64,000 nucleotides of DNA from Sphingomonas radiodurans (GTDB lineage Bacteria; Pseudomonadota; Alphaproteobacteria; Sphingomonadales; Sphingomonadaceae), in assembly GCF_020866845.1 (NCBI RefSeq), contig NZ_CP086594.1, positions 2,108,001 to 2,172,000 of the forward strand, given 5' to 3'. Shown piece after piece: positions 29,449 through 38,642 of the stretch. Position 1 is the stretch's first letter, and every line of letters starts with the position of its first letter. Both the position numbers and the translations under genes were made by a program. The notes beneath the pieces were generated by a model. The model made no database searches. It was not told the origin of the DNA and was given only the letters and a program-made list of their open reading frames with translations.

Positions 29449-30108
29449 TCACGCTATCGGGTAGCGCAGCCGGCCGACGAAGCGGCTCAGGCTTGGGCGG
29501 TTCCGGGTGCGGCGAACGAAGCTTGCCTTGGCGGTTTCGAAGCGCATGATCCCGTCGATGCGGCGCGCGAGGAAGGCGCGCGTGTCGGCCTGGCCGTCGC
29601 TTTCGTCGTCGAGGAAGACGGTGACGGTGGCGCCGTAGACCGCCAGCAGCATCGCGCGCTTGGTGTAATGGTTATAGTCCGTCGCCGTGTCGCCCGCCGC
29701 ACGCCACATCGTATCGGCGCTGCGCCAGCCGAGTCGCGCGGCGGCGGCGACATTCTGCGGTTGTGCGAGGATCGCAACCGCGCGGCGGAGCGCCTCACGA
29801 TGCGGGGCAAGCGTGTCCAGCCGCGCCTCGACGAGCGAGGTGATCTTCGCGCGGATCTTCATCACCGCGAGCTGCTCGGGCGGCACGGCCGCGAGCATCG
29901 CGGCGTCGATGCTGGCGAACCAAGCGTCGATCATCGCGATCGTGCCATGTTCGAAGGCGAGCGCGGCAACGTCGCGGTCGATGTCGGCCATGTCCGCGGC
30001 CATGTCGCGCGCGGCGGGGCCCCAGCCGTCAAATGCGGCATTCTCGGCAATCGCCGGGGCGAGCGCGCTGCGGATTTCGTCGAGCGTGAGGTCTGCGGCC
30101 TGAGTCAT
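29449..30108 (-). CDS. COQ9-family ubiquinone biosynthesis protein
   Basis: A 219-aa all-helical protein of the COQ9 family, which binds lipids and supports late steps of ubiquinone synthesis. Typical features: N-terminal TLDEIRSALAPAIAENAAFDGW, the central AAARLGWRSADTMWRAAGD, the following TDYNHYTKRAMLLAVYGAT, and the DDESDGQADTRAFLARRIDGIM amphipathic lipid-binding end. No other ubi gene is near. Confidence 0.92.
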   Translation of the reverse strand: MTQAADLTLDEIRSALAPAIAENAAFDGWGPAARDMAADMADIDRDVAALAFEHGTIAMIDAWFASIDAAMLAAVPPEQLAVMKIRAKITSLVEARLDTLAPHREALRRAVAILAQPQNVAAAARLGWRSADTMWRAAGDTATDYNHYTKRAMLLAVYGATVTVFLDDESDGQADTRAFLARRIDGIMRFETAKASFVRRTRNRPSLSRFVGRLRYPIA

Positions 30109-30156
30109 AGATCGGATATAGGCCGGTTTCGTTGCCGGCGCACGTGAGATCGGCGG

Positions 30157-31068
30157 TCAGATCGGTCGGGGAAGGCGCTCGGGTGCGATCCGCACCAGCA
30201 CGAGCGCGACTGCCACCAACAGCGCGCCGATCAGGTCCGCCGACCCCAATGTCTCGCCATAAGCCAGCCAACCGATCGCGGCCGCGACCACCGGCTGGGT
30301 CAGCAGCGCGAGGCCGATGACGAGCGGGCTGATGCGGCCGAGCGCATAGATCATCAGCCCCTGGCCGACGACCTGACTGAGCAGCGCGAGCGCCACCAGC
30401 GGCGTCCAATCGCCCGGCATGATTCGTTCGCCGAGCAGCAGCGCCGCGACCAGCAGCGGCAGCGTCGCGGCGGCCGACGAGAGGCCGAGCGCGGGCAGCG
30501 GAGGCATCGTCGCGCGCGCCCGCGCCATCAGGATGAAATAGCCGGCGTAGAGGATGCCGGCGACGAGGCAGAGCAGGTCGCCAATCAGGTTCTCGGGCGC
30601 GAGCTGGTACGATTGCCCCATCAACAGCGCCGCGCCGACTGCGGCGAGGCCAAGCGCGACGCCCTGCATCCGCGTCGGCCACGTGCGCGCGACAAGGAAG
30701 CCGTAGAGCGGGAATACGAAGGTCGCGGCGTTGCCGAACAGCGTCGCATTGGCGAGCTTCGTCTGGTGAATGCCGACGTGCCAACTTGCCAGGTCACCCG
30801 CGAACAGCACGCCCGACCCGAGCAGGATCCAACCGAGCCCGCGCGCACTGGCGAAGGCGCGCGGTGCGCTGACGGCGGCGAGCGCGAGCAGCAAGGGTGT
30901 CGCGAGCGCGATGCGCCAGAAAGCCGCAGCCACGGGGCCGACATCGGTCAGCCGCACGAACCACGGCCCGAACGCCAGCGCGATATTGCCGGCGAGGAGC
31001 GCGGCAAACGCGAGCGCGTTGCCGCTTGGCTGCGATGTAGCTTTTCTTGGGGCTGTTGCCTCGTGCAT
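30157..31068 (-). CDS. DMT-superfamily (EamA) transporter
   Basis: A 303-aa inner-membrane transporter with ten predicted helices in two EamA repeats (about 18-150 and 160-295). The first repeat holds FWRIALATPLLL and HQTKLANATLFGN; the second holds GYFILMARARA, LLTQPVVAAAIGWLAYGETLG. The substrate cannot be inferred. It is divergent from the Old Yellow Enzyme gene with 62 nt between starts. It is not closely similar to the EamA protein at 2630-3463. Confidence 0.9.
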   Translation of the reverse strand: MHEATAPRKATSQPSGNALAFAALLAGNIALAFGPWFVRLTDVGPVAAAFWRIALATPLLLALAAVSAPRAFASARGLGWILLGSGVLFAGDLASWHVGIHQTKLANATLFGNAATFVFPLYGFLVARTWPTRMQGVALGLAAVGAALLMGQSYQLAPENLIGDLLCLVAGILYAGYFILMARARATMPPLPALGLSSAAATLPLLVAALLLGERIMPGDWTPLVALALLSQVVGQGLMIYALGRISPLVIGLALLTQPVVAAAIGWLAYGETLGSADLIGALLVAVALVLVRIAPERLPRPI

Positions 31069-31130
31069 GCTGCCCCGTAACCGCCTAGATCAGCGGCGTC
31101 CCGTAGCAATGTGAAACTGAAAGGAACTCA

Positions 31131-32210
31131 ATGCCCAGCCTGTTCGATCCGATCGCACTCGGCGCGATTCGCGCTTCCAACCGTATCCTCATGGCGCCGC
31201 TCACGCGCACCCGCGCAACCAGCGAGCATGTGCCGACCGACCTGATGGTCGAATATTATCGCCAGCGCGCCAGCGCCGGGCTGATCATCTCCGAGGCGAC
31301 GGGCATCAGCCGCCAGGGCCTGGGCTGGCCGAACGCGCCGGGCCTGTGGACGCAGGAGCAGACCGAGGCGTGGAAGCCGGTGACCGAGGCGGTGCACGAG
31401 GCGGGCGGCAAGATCATCGCGCAGCTGTGGCACCAGGGCCGGCTGGCGCGCCCCGACGTCAACAAACTGCAGCCGCTGTCGGCATCGGTGACGCGGGCGC
31501 CGTACGGCAATCCCGAGAAGAACCCCTATGGCGAGGCACGCGCCGCGACGCTCGACGAGATCAAGGAAGCGATCGAGCAATATGCCGAGGCCACGCGCAA
31601 CGCGCTCGAGGCCGGGTTCGACGGCGTGCAGGTGCATGGCGCGAACGGCTATCTGGTCGACCAGTTCCTGCGCGACAACACCAACCTGCGCGAGGATGAA
31701 TATGGCGGCTCGCCCGAGAATCGCATCCGCTTCATGAAGGAAGTGGTGGCAGCGGTGATCGCGGTGGCGGGTGCCGATCGCACCTCGATCCGCCTGTCGC
31801 CCAACGGCGAGACGCAGGGCGCCGACGACAGCGATCCCGAAGCGGTGTTCCTGCCGGCGGCCAAGGCGCTCGACGAACTCGGCATTTCGTTCCTCGAACT
31901 GCGCGAGCAGGGCCCGGAAGGCACTTTCGGATCGACGACCGTGCCCAAGCTGAGCCCGAAGATCCGCAAGGTGTTCAGCCGGCCGCTGGTGCTGAACCAG
32001 GACTACACGACGGAAACGGCGCAGACCGACCTCGACTCGGGCGTGGCAGACGCGATTGCGTTCGGGCGCGCGTTCATCGGCAATCCCGATCTGGTCGAGC
32101 GGCTGCGCACCGGCGCCCCGCTGACGCAGGACAATCCCAAGACGTGGTATTCGAACGGCCCCGAGGGCTATGTCGACTATCCCGCACTCGAGGCGCAGGC
32201 CGCCGCTTGA
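31131..32210 (+). CDS. nemA: Alkene reductase, Old Yellow Enzyme family (NemA-like)
   Basis: A 359-aa FMN flavoenzyme with a TIM barrel that reduces activated C=C bonds and nitro compounds with NAD(P)H. Visible: LMAPLTRTRA (FMN site), IAQLWHQGRL, the substrate-binding HGANGYLVDQFL with the His-x-x-Asn pair, NTNLREDEYGGSPENRIRF, and the phosphate-binding end FGRAFIGNPDLVERL. Ribosome site AAAGGAA is 6 nt before the ATG. A hairpin terminator follows. Confidence 0.95.
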   Translation: MPSLFDPIALGAIRASNRILMAPLTRTRATSEHVPTDLMVEYYRQRASAGLIISEATGISRQGLGWPNAPGLWTQEQTEAWKPVTEAVHEAGGKIIAQLWHQGRLARPDVNKLQPLSASVTRAPYGNPEKNPYGEARAATLDEIKEAIEQYAEATRNALEAGFDGVQVHGANGYLVDQFLRDNTNLREDEYGGSPENRIRFMKEVVAAVIAVAGADRTSIRLSPNGETQGADDSDPEAVFLPAAKALDELGISFLELREQGPEGTFGSTTVPKLSPKIRKVFSRPLVLNQDYTTETAQTDLDSGVADAIAFGRAFIGNPDLVERLRTGAPLTQDNPKTWYSNGPEGYVDYPALEAQAAA

Positions 32211-32229
32211 TGCGTGCCTGATGGAAGCT

Positions 32230-32253
32230 GCCGCCGCGTCTTGGCGCGGCGGC
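32230..32253 (+). terminator. Hairpin after the alkene reductase gene
   Basis: A perfect 9-bp GC stem (GCCGCCGCG with CGCGGCGGC) with a TCTTGG loop starts 19 nt after the stop. Flanking GAAG and CTTC can extend it. Only a weak pyrimidine tract follows. Confidence 0.65.
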
Positions 32254-32692
32254 AACTTCCGGTCTTCGTATGAATCGTGTTTATCTGGCGCCGCGCTAGC
32301 GCCATCATCCGGCAAGACTTTTTGCCCGATCCGGACGCAGTTGCTGCACTATTTTTTGCCGACGCCGGAACCCTAGGATTCCCCGCGATTCGCGCTATCG
32401 ACCAAATGAGGCGATCCGGAATTGTTCAGCAATTACAGCGCATTATAAGTTTTCCGACGCATTTGCGTGGCCAGTGTCGAGTCAAGGCCGATTATTTCGG
32501 AAATGTGGCAGCGGACGGACTTGATCGACTCACCTTGCTGTTCCTAAACCACTCTAGTCGCGTGGGCGCTCTGCCCGATACGCGCCAATCATCGTCGTAG
32601 CCGACCGTGGCGGGGGCCACATTCGGGGGACATATTTTGTCGAGTTTCGATCTGCGGTCGTGACCTGTGTCGCGGCCGAAGGAGAGGTGTGC
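32254..32692. other. 439-nt non-coding region upstream of dnaA
   Basis: This stretch between the alkene reductase terminator and the dnaA start is less GC-rich than its surroundings and has several T-runs (near 32318-32360) and a GCATTATAAG patch near 32440. An AATTG-TTCAG-CAATT palindrome lies near 32420. I see no convincing open frame and no TTATCCACA-type DnaA boxes, so it is not recognisable as oriC. It probably holds the dnaA promoter and leader; no good -35/-10 pair stood out. Confidence 0.55.
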
Positions 32693-34096
32693 GTGCCGTT
32701 GTCCCAGTATCGAGTACCCGAAGAGGCAAGCGACATCAGCCGGGCGTGGGCGCGAGTACGCGCCAACCTGCGCGAATCGGCCGGTAGTCGATTGTTCGAC
32801 CAGTGGCTCAAGCCGATCGAACTCGACGAGAGCGGCGACGTGGAGCGGGTGCGGCTGACGCTGCCATCGGCGTTCATGACGAACTGGGTGCGCAATCACT
32901 ATGCCGAGCGGCTGGTGCACGAGTTCCGTGCCATCCTGCCGCAGGTGCGCAGCGTGACGATCGAGACGGCGAGCGCTGCCCCGGTCGCGCACGTGATCGC
33001 GGCGCCGGCCGTGGCCGCGGTGCCAGCCGCAGCGCCTGCCCTAGCCACATCCGCCGCGGCGCTCGAGATCGAGCAGCCGGTGCTCGATCCGCGCAACACG
33101 TTCGATCGCTTCGTCGTCGATGTGTCGAACAAGGTGGCGTTCAACGCCGCGCGCGCGCTGGCCGAGCCTGGCCCGGTGCGGTTCAGCCCATTGTTCCTCC
33201 ATTCGGGGACCGGTCAGGGCAAAACGCACCTGATGCACGCGATCGGCCACTCCTTCGTCGCCGCCCAACCCGGCGCGCGGGTGATCGCGATGTCGGCCGA
33301 GCGATTCATGTTCGATTTCGTCGCGTCGCTGCGCGCGCGCGATACGTTCGCGTTCAAGTCGCGGCTGCGCTCGGCCGATCTGCTGCTGATCGACGATCTG
33401 CAGTTCATCGCCGGCAAGGATGCGACGCAGGAGGAATTCTTCCACACCGTCAACGAGATCATGGGGGCGGGGAAGCGGCTGGTGATCTCGGCCGATCGCT
33501 GCCCGCAGGCGCTGGAAGGCATTGAGCAGCGCATCGTCGGGCGGATGGCAATCGGCCTGGTCGCGGACATCAAGGCGCCGTCACTCGAGCTGCGCCGCAC
33601 GATCCTGACGCGCAAGGTCGCCGACCTGCCCGACGCGCGCGTGCCGATGGACGTGCTCGACCTGCTGGCGGCGCGAATCACTGGCAGCATTCGCGAGCTT
33701 GAGGGCGCGCTGAACCGCGTGGTCGCTTATGCGCAACTGACCGGCGACACGATCGACCTCGATTTTGCGATCGCGGCGCTTGGCGACGTGCTGCGCGGGG
33801 TGCAGCGCCGGGTGACGATCGACGAGATCCAGAAGCTTGTCTCGACCCATTTCGACCTCAAGCCGGTCGACCTCATTTCCGCGCGCCGCGCACGTGCGGT
33901 GGCGCGGCCGCGTCAGATCGCAATGTATCTGGCCAAGCGGCTGACGACGCGCTCGTTGCCCGAGATCGGGCGCAAATTTGGCGGGCGCGATCATTCGACG
34001 GTGATCCATGCCGTTCGTCGGATCGAGGAGCTGCGCGACACCGATCGCGACGTGGACAGCGCGGTCCGCACGCTGATGCGCGAGTTGGAAGGCTGA
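32693..34096 (+). CDS. dnaA: Chromosomal replication initiator protein DnaA
   Basis: A 467-aa AAA+ initiator that binds and melts the origin. Domain I (about 10-75, AWARVRANL...LFDQWLKPIEL), an Ala/Pro-rich domain II linker (about 95-125), domain III with Walker A SGTGQGKTH (Lys177) and Walker B LLIDDLQFIAGK, and domain IV with the DnaA signature GRDHSTVIHAVRRIEEL. The reading frame opens at a GTG at 32660, but the ribosome site AAGGAG (32679-32684) lies 8 nt before the GTG at 32693, which is the likely start. It is convergent with clpA. Confidence 0.96.
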   Translation: MPLSQYRVPEEASDISRAWARVRANLRESAGSRLFDQWLKPIELDESGDVERVRLTLPSAFMTNWVRNHYAERLVHEFRAILPQVRSVTIETASAAPVAHVIAAPAVAAVPAAAPALATSAAALEIEQPVLDPRNTFDRFVVDVSNKVAFNAARALAEPGPVRFSPLFLHSGTGQGKTHLMHAIGHSFVAAQPGARVIAMSAERFMFDFVASLRARDTFAFKSRLRSADLLLIDDLQFIAGKDATQEEFFHTVNEIMGAGKRLVISADRCPQALEGIEQRIVGRMAIGLVADIKAPSLELRRTILTRKVADLPDARVPMDVLDLLAARITGSIRELEGALNRVVAYAQLTGDTIDLDFAIAALGDVLRGVQRRVTIDEIQKLVSTHFDLKPVDLISARRARAVARPRQIAMYLAKRLTTRSLPEIGRKFGGRDHSTVIHAVRRIEELRDTDRDVDSAVRTLMRELEG

Positions 34097-34142
34097 TTAG
34101 GGCGCGGGCGCGATGCGCGTTTGCCGATTACAGCGCGCCGTA

Positions 34143-34175
34143 AAGAAAAATGGCGCCGATCCAAAGACCGGCGCC
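34143..34175 (-). terminator. Rho-independent terminator of clpA
   Basis: Read leftward from the clpA stop, a GGCGCCGG...CGGCGCC hairpin (stem 34152-34158 with 34169-34175) is followed by ATTTTTCTTTA. This is a textbook hairpin plus T-run, 8 nt after the clpA stop. The dnaA stop lies only about 50 nt beyond, so it insulates the two convergent genes. Confidence 0.85.
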
Positions 34176-34182
34176 TGATCGA

Positions 34183-36504
34183 TTATTCGACGACGACCTT
34201 GGGTGCGCGGCCGCCCTTCTTCTTGGGCTTCTTGGGCGCTGCGCCGACGATCTCGAACGCGAGCGCATTGTCCTTCAGCTTCACAGTCACTTCGCCGCCG
34301 TGGACGAGCTTGCCGAACAGCAATTCCTCGGCAAGCGGCTGCTTGATCTTCTCCTGGATCAGGCGGCCCATCGGACGCGCGCCGTAGAGTTTGTCATAGC
34401 CCTTCGTCGTCAGCCACTGACGGCTCTCGTCGTCGAGCTTGATGTGGACGTCGCGGTCCGCGAGCTGCAGCTCGAGCTGCAGGATGAACTTATCGACCAC
34501 GCGTGCGACCACTTCGGTCGGCAGGTAGCTGAACGGCACGATCGCATCGAGTCGGTTGCGAAACTCCGGCGTGAACATCTTCTGCACCGCCTGCTCGTCC
34601 TCGCCCTCACGAGTGAGGTTGCCGAAGCCGAGCGTCTCGCGTGCCATGTCGGATGCGCCCGCGTTGGTCGTCATGATCAGGACGACGTTGCGGAAATCGA
34701 CCGACTTGCCGTGCTGGTCCGTCAGACGCCCGTTATCCATCACCTGCAGCAGGATATTGAACAGGTCCGGATGTGCCTTTTCGATCTCGTCGAGCAGCAG
34801 CACGCAGTGCGGGTTCTGATCGACCGCATCGGTCAGCAGACCACCCTGGTCGAACCCAACATAGCCCGGGGGCGCACCGATCAGCCGCGAGACCGAGTGG
34901 CGCTCCATATATTCCGACATGTCGAAGCGCTGGAGCGGGATGCCCATGATTGTCGCGAGCTGCTTGGCGACTTCGGTCTTGCCGACACCCGTGGGGCCGG
35001 TGAACAGATAGTTGCCGATCGGCTTTTCGGGATCGCGCAGCCCGGCGCGGCTGAGCTTGATCGCCGAAGCAAGGTTCTCGATTGCCTTGTTCTGGCCGAA
35101 GACGACGCGCTTCAGATCGGTCTCGAGATGTTCGAGCACGCGCTTGTCGTCGGTCGACACGCTCTTCGGCGGAATGCGCGCCATCGTCGCGATGACGAGC
35201 TCGATCTCCTTGGGCGTGATCGTCTTCTTGCGCTTGTTCGGCGGCACCAGCATCTGCATCGCGCCGACTTCGTCGATCACGTCGATCGCCTTGTCGGGCA
35301 GTTTGCGATCATTGATGTAGCGCGCGCTGAGCTCAACCGCCGACTTGATCGCGTCAGGCGTGTACTTAACGTCATGATGCGTTTCAAACGCCGAGCGCAG
35401 ACCGGCGAGGATCTTGATCGTGTCCTCGATCGTCGGCTCATTAACGTCGATCTTCTGGAACCGGCGCAGCAGCGCACGATCCTTTTCGAAGTGGTTGCGG
35501 AATTCCTTGTACGTGGTCGAGCCGATGCAGCGGATCGTGCCGCCCGACAGCGCGGGCTTCAGCAGGTTGGACGCGTCCATCGCGCCGCCGCTGGTGGCGC
35601 CGGCACCGATCACGGTGTGGATCTCGTCGATGAAGAGCACCGCGTGCGGCAGCTTCTCAAGCTCGTTGACGACTTGCTTCAGCCGCTCCTCGAAATCGCC
35701 GCGATAGCGCGTGCCGGCGAGCAACGCGCCCATGTCGAGCGAGTAGATCACCGCGGGCTTGAGGACGTCGGGCACGTCGCCCTCGACGATCTTGCGCGCG
35801 AGGCCTTCCGCGATCGCCGTCTTGCCGACGCCGGGATCGCCCACATAAAGCGGATTGTTCTTCGAGCGGCGGCACAAGATCTGGATCGTGCGGTCGACCT
35901 CGGGGCCGCGGCCGATCAGCGGATCGACCTTGCCCTTCCTGGCCTTCTCGTTGAGATCGACGGTGAATTGCTTGAGCGCGCTTTCGCCCTTGCCCTTCTC
36001 CGCCGGCTTCTTCTCTTCCTTATCCTCGGCGCCCTTCGGCCCGGCGGCGGTCTCGGGCGAAGATACGCCCTTGCCGACGCCGTGGCTGATGAAGCTGACC
36101 GCGTCGAGCCGGCTCATGTCCTGCTGCTGAAGGAAATAGACGGCGTAGCTCTCGCGTTCGGAGAAGAGCGCGACGAGTACGTTGGCGCCGGTCACCTCGT
36201 CGCGACCCGACGATTGGACGTGCAGGATCGCGCGCTGGACGACGCGCTGAAAGCCGCTGGTCGGCGAGGGGTCGGTCTGCTGGTCGACCTTGAGCGCGCC
36301 AAGCTCGGTGTCGAGATAGTGCGACACAGTCGTTTTGATCTCGCCGAGATCGACGCCGCACGCCGTCATCACCTGGCTGGCGTGTTCGTCATCGACGAGC
36401 GCGAAGAGCAAATGTTCGAGCGTCGCATATTCGTGGCGCCGGGAAGACGCTGCCTCGAGCGCCTTGTGCAGCGTGGTCTCGAGAGCGCTGGCAAAGGATG
36501 GCAT
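34183..36504 (-). CDS. clpA: ATP-dependent Clp protease ATP-binding subunit ClpA
   Basis: A 773-aa Hsp100 unfoldase that feeds substrates to ClpP. The N-domain (1-140) has two Clp-N repeats. AAA-1 has Walker A GDPGVGKTAIAEG and Walker B near VLFIDEIHTVIGAG; AAA-2 has GPTGVGKTEVAKQLA and VLLLDEIEKAH. The ClpP-docking IGF/IGL-type loop is expected near residues 600-620. The C-terminus is Lys- and Pro-rich (KKPKKKGGRAPKVVVE). The adaptor gene clpS, often directly upstream, is absent; the upstream neighbour on this strand is a DUF1192 gene. Confidence 0.97.
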   Translation of the reverse strand: MPSFASALETTLHKALEAASSRRHEYATLEHLLFALVDDEHASQVMTACGVDLGEIKTTVSHYLDTELGALKVDQQTDPSPTSGFQRVVQRAILHVQSSGRDEVTGANVLVALFSERESYAVYFLQQQDMSRLDAVSFISHGVGKGVSSPETAAGPKGAEDKEEKKPAEKGKGESALKQFTVDLNEKARKGKVDPLIGRGPEVDRTIQILCRRSKNNPLYVGDPGVGKTAIAEGLARKIVEGDVPDVLKPAVIYSLDMGALLAGTRYRGDFEERLKQVVNELEKLPHAVLFIDEIHTVIGAGATSGGAMDASNLLKPALSGGTIRCIGSTTYKEFRNHFEKDRALLRRFQKIDVNEPTIEDTIKILAGLRSAFETHHDVKYTPDAIKSAVELSARYINDRKLPDKAIDVIDEVGAMQMLVPPNKRKKTITPKEIELVIATMARIPPKSVSTDDKRVLEHLETDLKRVVFGQNKAIENLASAIKLSRAGLRDPEKPIGNYLFTGPTGVGKTEVAKQLATIMGIPLQRFDMSEYMERHSVSRLIGAPPGYVGFDQGGLLTDAVDQNPHCVLLLDEIEKAHPDLFNILLQVMDNGRLTDQHGKSVDFRNVVLIMTTNAGASDMARETLGFGNLTREGEDEQAVQKMFTPEFRNRLDAIVPFSYLPTEVVARVVDKFILQLELQLADRDVHIKLDDESRQWLTTKGYDKLYGARPMGRLIQEKIKQPLAEELLFGKLVHGGEVTVKLKDNALAFEIVGAAPKKPKKKGGRAPKVVVE

Positions 36505-36637
36505 TAGATTACTCCAAGCGGGCCGCAGGCAGGCGCCTTGCCCTTGCTCACAATGTCGTGATGGGTGAGCCCGGCATCAAGCGCTGGGGCTTCCGCACTG
36601 ATGCGATGGTCGATCCGCTGCACCAGTGCGCCAGCGT

Positions 36638-36835
36638 TCATCGCTTGAATATCGCGTCGGCGCTTGCGCGATGATTAACGGCGAAGTCGATCTTGGTACG
36701 GCTGCGTGAAATCTCGCGCTCCAGCGCCGCGATCCGCTCCTCCAACTCGGTCACCGAAAGCCGATCGAGATCCTCGCGTACAAGCGCGGCAAGGGGATCG
36801 TCGGGCCGGGACCCAAGGATATCATCCAGATCCAT
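36638..36835 (-). CDS. DUF1192-family small protein
   Basis: A 65-aa protein that matches the DUF1192 pattern common in alphaproteobacteria: MDLDDILGSRPDDPLAALV, then LSVTELEERIAALEREISR (a short coiled coil, about residues 26-45), and a conserved tail AVNHRASADAIFKR. Function unknown. A second start three codons upstream (36844) is possible. Its start lies 92 nt from the divergent quinone oxidoreductase start. Confidence 0.85.
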   Translation of the reverse strand: MDLDDILGSRPDDPLAALVREDLDRLSVTELEERIAALEREISRSRTKIDFAVNHRASADAIFKR

Positions 36836-36927
36836 GAAGCGCATCGTTGACCGCTGCAGGTGCGAAGTCAATAAGGCGCGCGTCGAGCGGCTGAGCGGGA
36901 AACTCGGCAGGCGGCAGGGGAGCGGCA

Positions 36928-37929
36928 ATGCACGAATTTCCGACGACGATGCTGGCGATCGATCCTGATGCGCCCGGTGGCCCAGAAGTGCTGGTGCCCA
37001 CCGAGCGGCCAGTGCCCTCGCCGGCCGCCGGCGAAGTGCTGATCCGCGTCGCGGCGGCGGGCGTCAATCGCCCCGACGTGCTGCAGCGCAAGGGCGGCTA
37101 TCCGCCGCCGCCGGGCGCGCCCTCGATCCTCGGGCTGGAGCTGGCCGGGGAGGTCGTCGCGGTCGGCGCAGACGTCGGCGACGAGATGATCGGCCAGCGC
37201 GTCTGCGCCCTGGTGGCTGGCGGCGGCTATGCGCAATATGCCGTCGCACCGGCCGGGCAATGCCTGCCGATCCCCGATGGCGTGACGCTGGAAGAAGCCG
37301 CGGCGATCCCCGAGACGCTCTTCACCGTGTGGACCAACCTGTTCGAACGCGCCTTCGCGGTCGAGGGTGATACGGTGCTGGTCCATGGCGGCACGAGCGG
37401 GATCGGGACGATGGCGATCGCGCTCGCCAACATCTTCGGGCTGTCGATCATCGTCACCGCCGGGTCGGACGACAAGGTAGCGGCGGCCAAGGCGCTCGGC
37501 GCCGACCATGCGATCAACTACAAGACCGAGGATTTCGTCGCGCGGGTGGCCGAGATCACTAGTGGCAAGGGCTGCGCCGCGGTGCTCGACATGGTCGGCG
37601 GCGACTATGTCGCGCGCAACCTGAAATGCCTTGCCGACGACGGCCGCCACGTTTCGATCGCGGTGCAGGGCGGCGCGACCGCGACGATTCCGATCTTCGA
37701 GGTGATGCGCCGCCGCTTGACGCTGACGGGATCGACGCTGCGCGGGCGCGATACGTCGTTCAAGGCAATGGTCGCCGACGAACTCGCGCGCACCGTCTGG
37801 CCGCATGTCGAGGCGGGCAAGCTGAAGCCGGTGCTCGACAAGACCTATCCACTCGCCGAAGCGGCCGAGGCACACCGCCGGATGGAAGCGGGCGAGCATG
37901 TGGGCAAGATCGTGCTGGTAATGGGCTAG
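36928..37929 (+). CDS. NAD(P)H-quinone oxidoreductase, PIG3 type
   Basis: A 333-aa MDR-superfamily enzyme without zinc ligands, of the PIG3/TIGR02824 type that reduces quinones with NADPH. Features: N-terminal GGPEVLVPTERPVP, VNRPDVLQRKGGYPPPPGAP, the NADPH motif HGGTSGIGTMAIALA, and LTGSTLRGRDTSFKA near the end. Opens with an ATG that overlaps non-coding upstream sequence of the divergent DUF1192 gene. A GST-family gene starts 1 nt after its stop. Confidence 0.92.
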   Translation: MHEFPTTMLAIDPDAPGGPEVLVPTERPVPSPAAGEVLIRVAAAGVNRPDVLQRKGGYPPPPGAPSILGLELAGEVVAVGADVGDEMIGQRVCALVAGGGYAQYAVAPAGQCLPIPDGVTLEEAAAIPETLFTVWTNLFERAFAVEGDTVLVHGGTSGIGTMAIALANIFGLSIIVTAGSDDKVAAAKALGADHAINYKTEDFVARVAEITSGKGCAAVLDMVGGDYVARNLKCLADDGRHVSIAVQGGATATIPIFEVMRRRLTLTGSTLRGRDTSFKAMVADELARTVWPHVEAGKLKPVLDKTYPLAEAAEAHRRMEAGEHVGKIVLVMG

Positions 37930-37930
37930 G

Positions 37931-38548
37931 GTGACCGCGATCATCCTCCACGAAGACCCGGCGTCAGGCAATTGTTACAAGATCCGCCTGACCGCTGCGC
38001 ATGTCGGCGTCATGCTGGACCGGCGCAGCTACGATATTCGGAGCGGCGAGACGCGGACGGCGGCCTTCCTGGCGGAGGTCGATGCCGGCGGGCGCATTCC
38101 GGTGCTTCAGATCGGCGACCGCTTTCTGCCCGAGAGCAACGCAGCGTGTGCTTGGCTGGCACACGACAGTGCGTTGATCCCGGCCGATCGCTTCGATCGC
38201 GCCGACATGCTGCGCTGGATGTTCTGGGAGCAATACAGCCACGAGCCCAATGTCGCGACGCTGCGCTTCTGGCGGCATTTCATTGGCGAGGCGGCGCTGA
38301 CCCCGGCGCAGCGCGCGCTGGTGCCTAGCAAAGAGGCTGCCGGGCGCGACGCGCTTGCGCTGCTGGAACGTCATCTGACGGGGCGCGACTGGCTCGTTGG
38401 CGATGCGATGACGCTCGCCGACATCGTGCTCTACGCCTACACGCATGTGGCCGAGGAGGGCGGGTTCGTGCTCAGTGCAAGCCCCGCGCTAACCGCTTGG
38501 TTGGCGCGTGTGGCAGCGCAGCCGGGGCATATCCGCTTCGATCCGTGA
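37931..38548 (+). CDS. Glutathione S-transferase family protein
   Basis: A 205-aa GST-fold protein. The N-terminal thioredoxin-like domain has the SGNCYKIRL segment at the place of the catalytic Ser or Cys and GRIPVLQIGD with the cis-Pro; the C-terminal helical domain has the N-capping box in DWLVGDAMTLADIVLYAY. It starts at a GTG one nt after the quinone oxidoreductase gene, so the two redox enzymes are likely co-expressed. The substrate is unknown. Confidence 0.9.
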   Translation: MTAIILHEDPASGNCYKIRLTAAHVGVMLDRRSYDIRSGETRTAAFLAEVDAGGRIPVLQIGDRFLPESNAACAWLAHDSALIPADRFDRADMLRWMFWEQYSHEPNVATLRFWRHFIGEAALTPAQRALVPSKEAAGRDALALLERHLTGRDWLVGDAMTLADIVLYAYTHVAEEGGFVLSASPALTAWLARVAAQPGHIRFDP

Positions 38549-38642
38549 CTCCGAACCGTCACGCGACCGAGACAGAACCGTCACCGCAACGTGATCGCGG
38601 CGTAACGCGGCACTTGTAGGCGCTTTGGCATGGAGGCCCGCC

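Noticed and set aside
32277-32600. Possible 107-aa gene upstream of dnaA
   Set aside because: No ribosome site, no family-like pattern; reads through what looks like regulatory sequence.
32254-32692. Possible replication origin upstream of dnaA
   Set aside because: No DnaA boxes of the TTATCCACA type and no clear AT-rich unwinding repeats; position next to dnaA alone is not enough in alphaproteobacteria.
34150-36507. Rightward 785-codon open frame opposite clpA
   Set aside because: Antisense shadow of a highly conserved ClpA; no domain of its own and no ribosome site.
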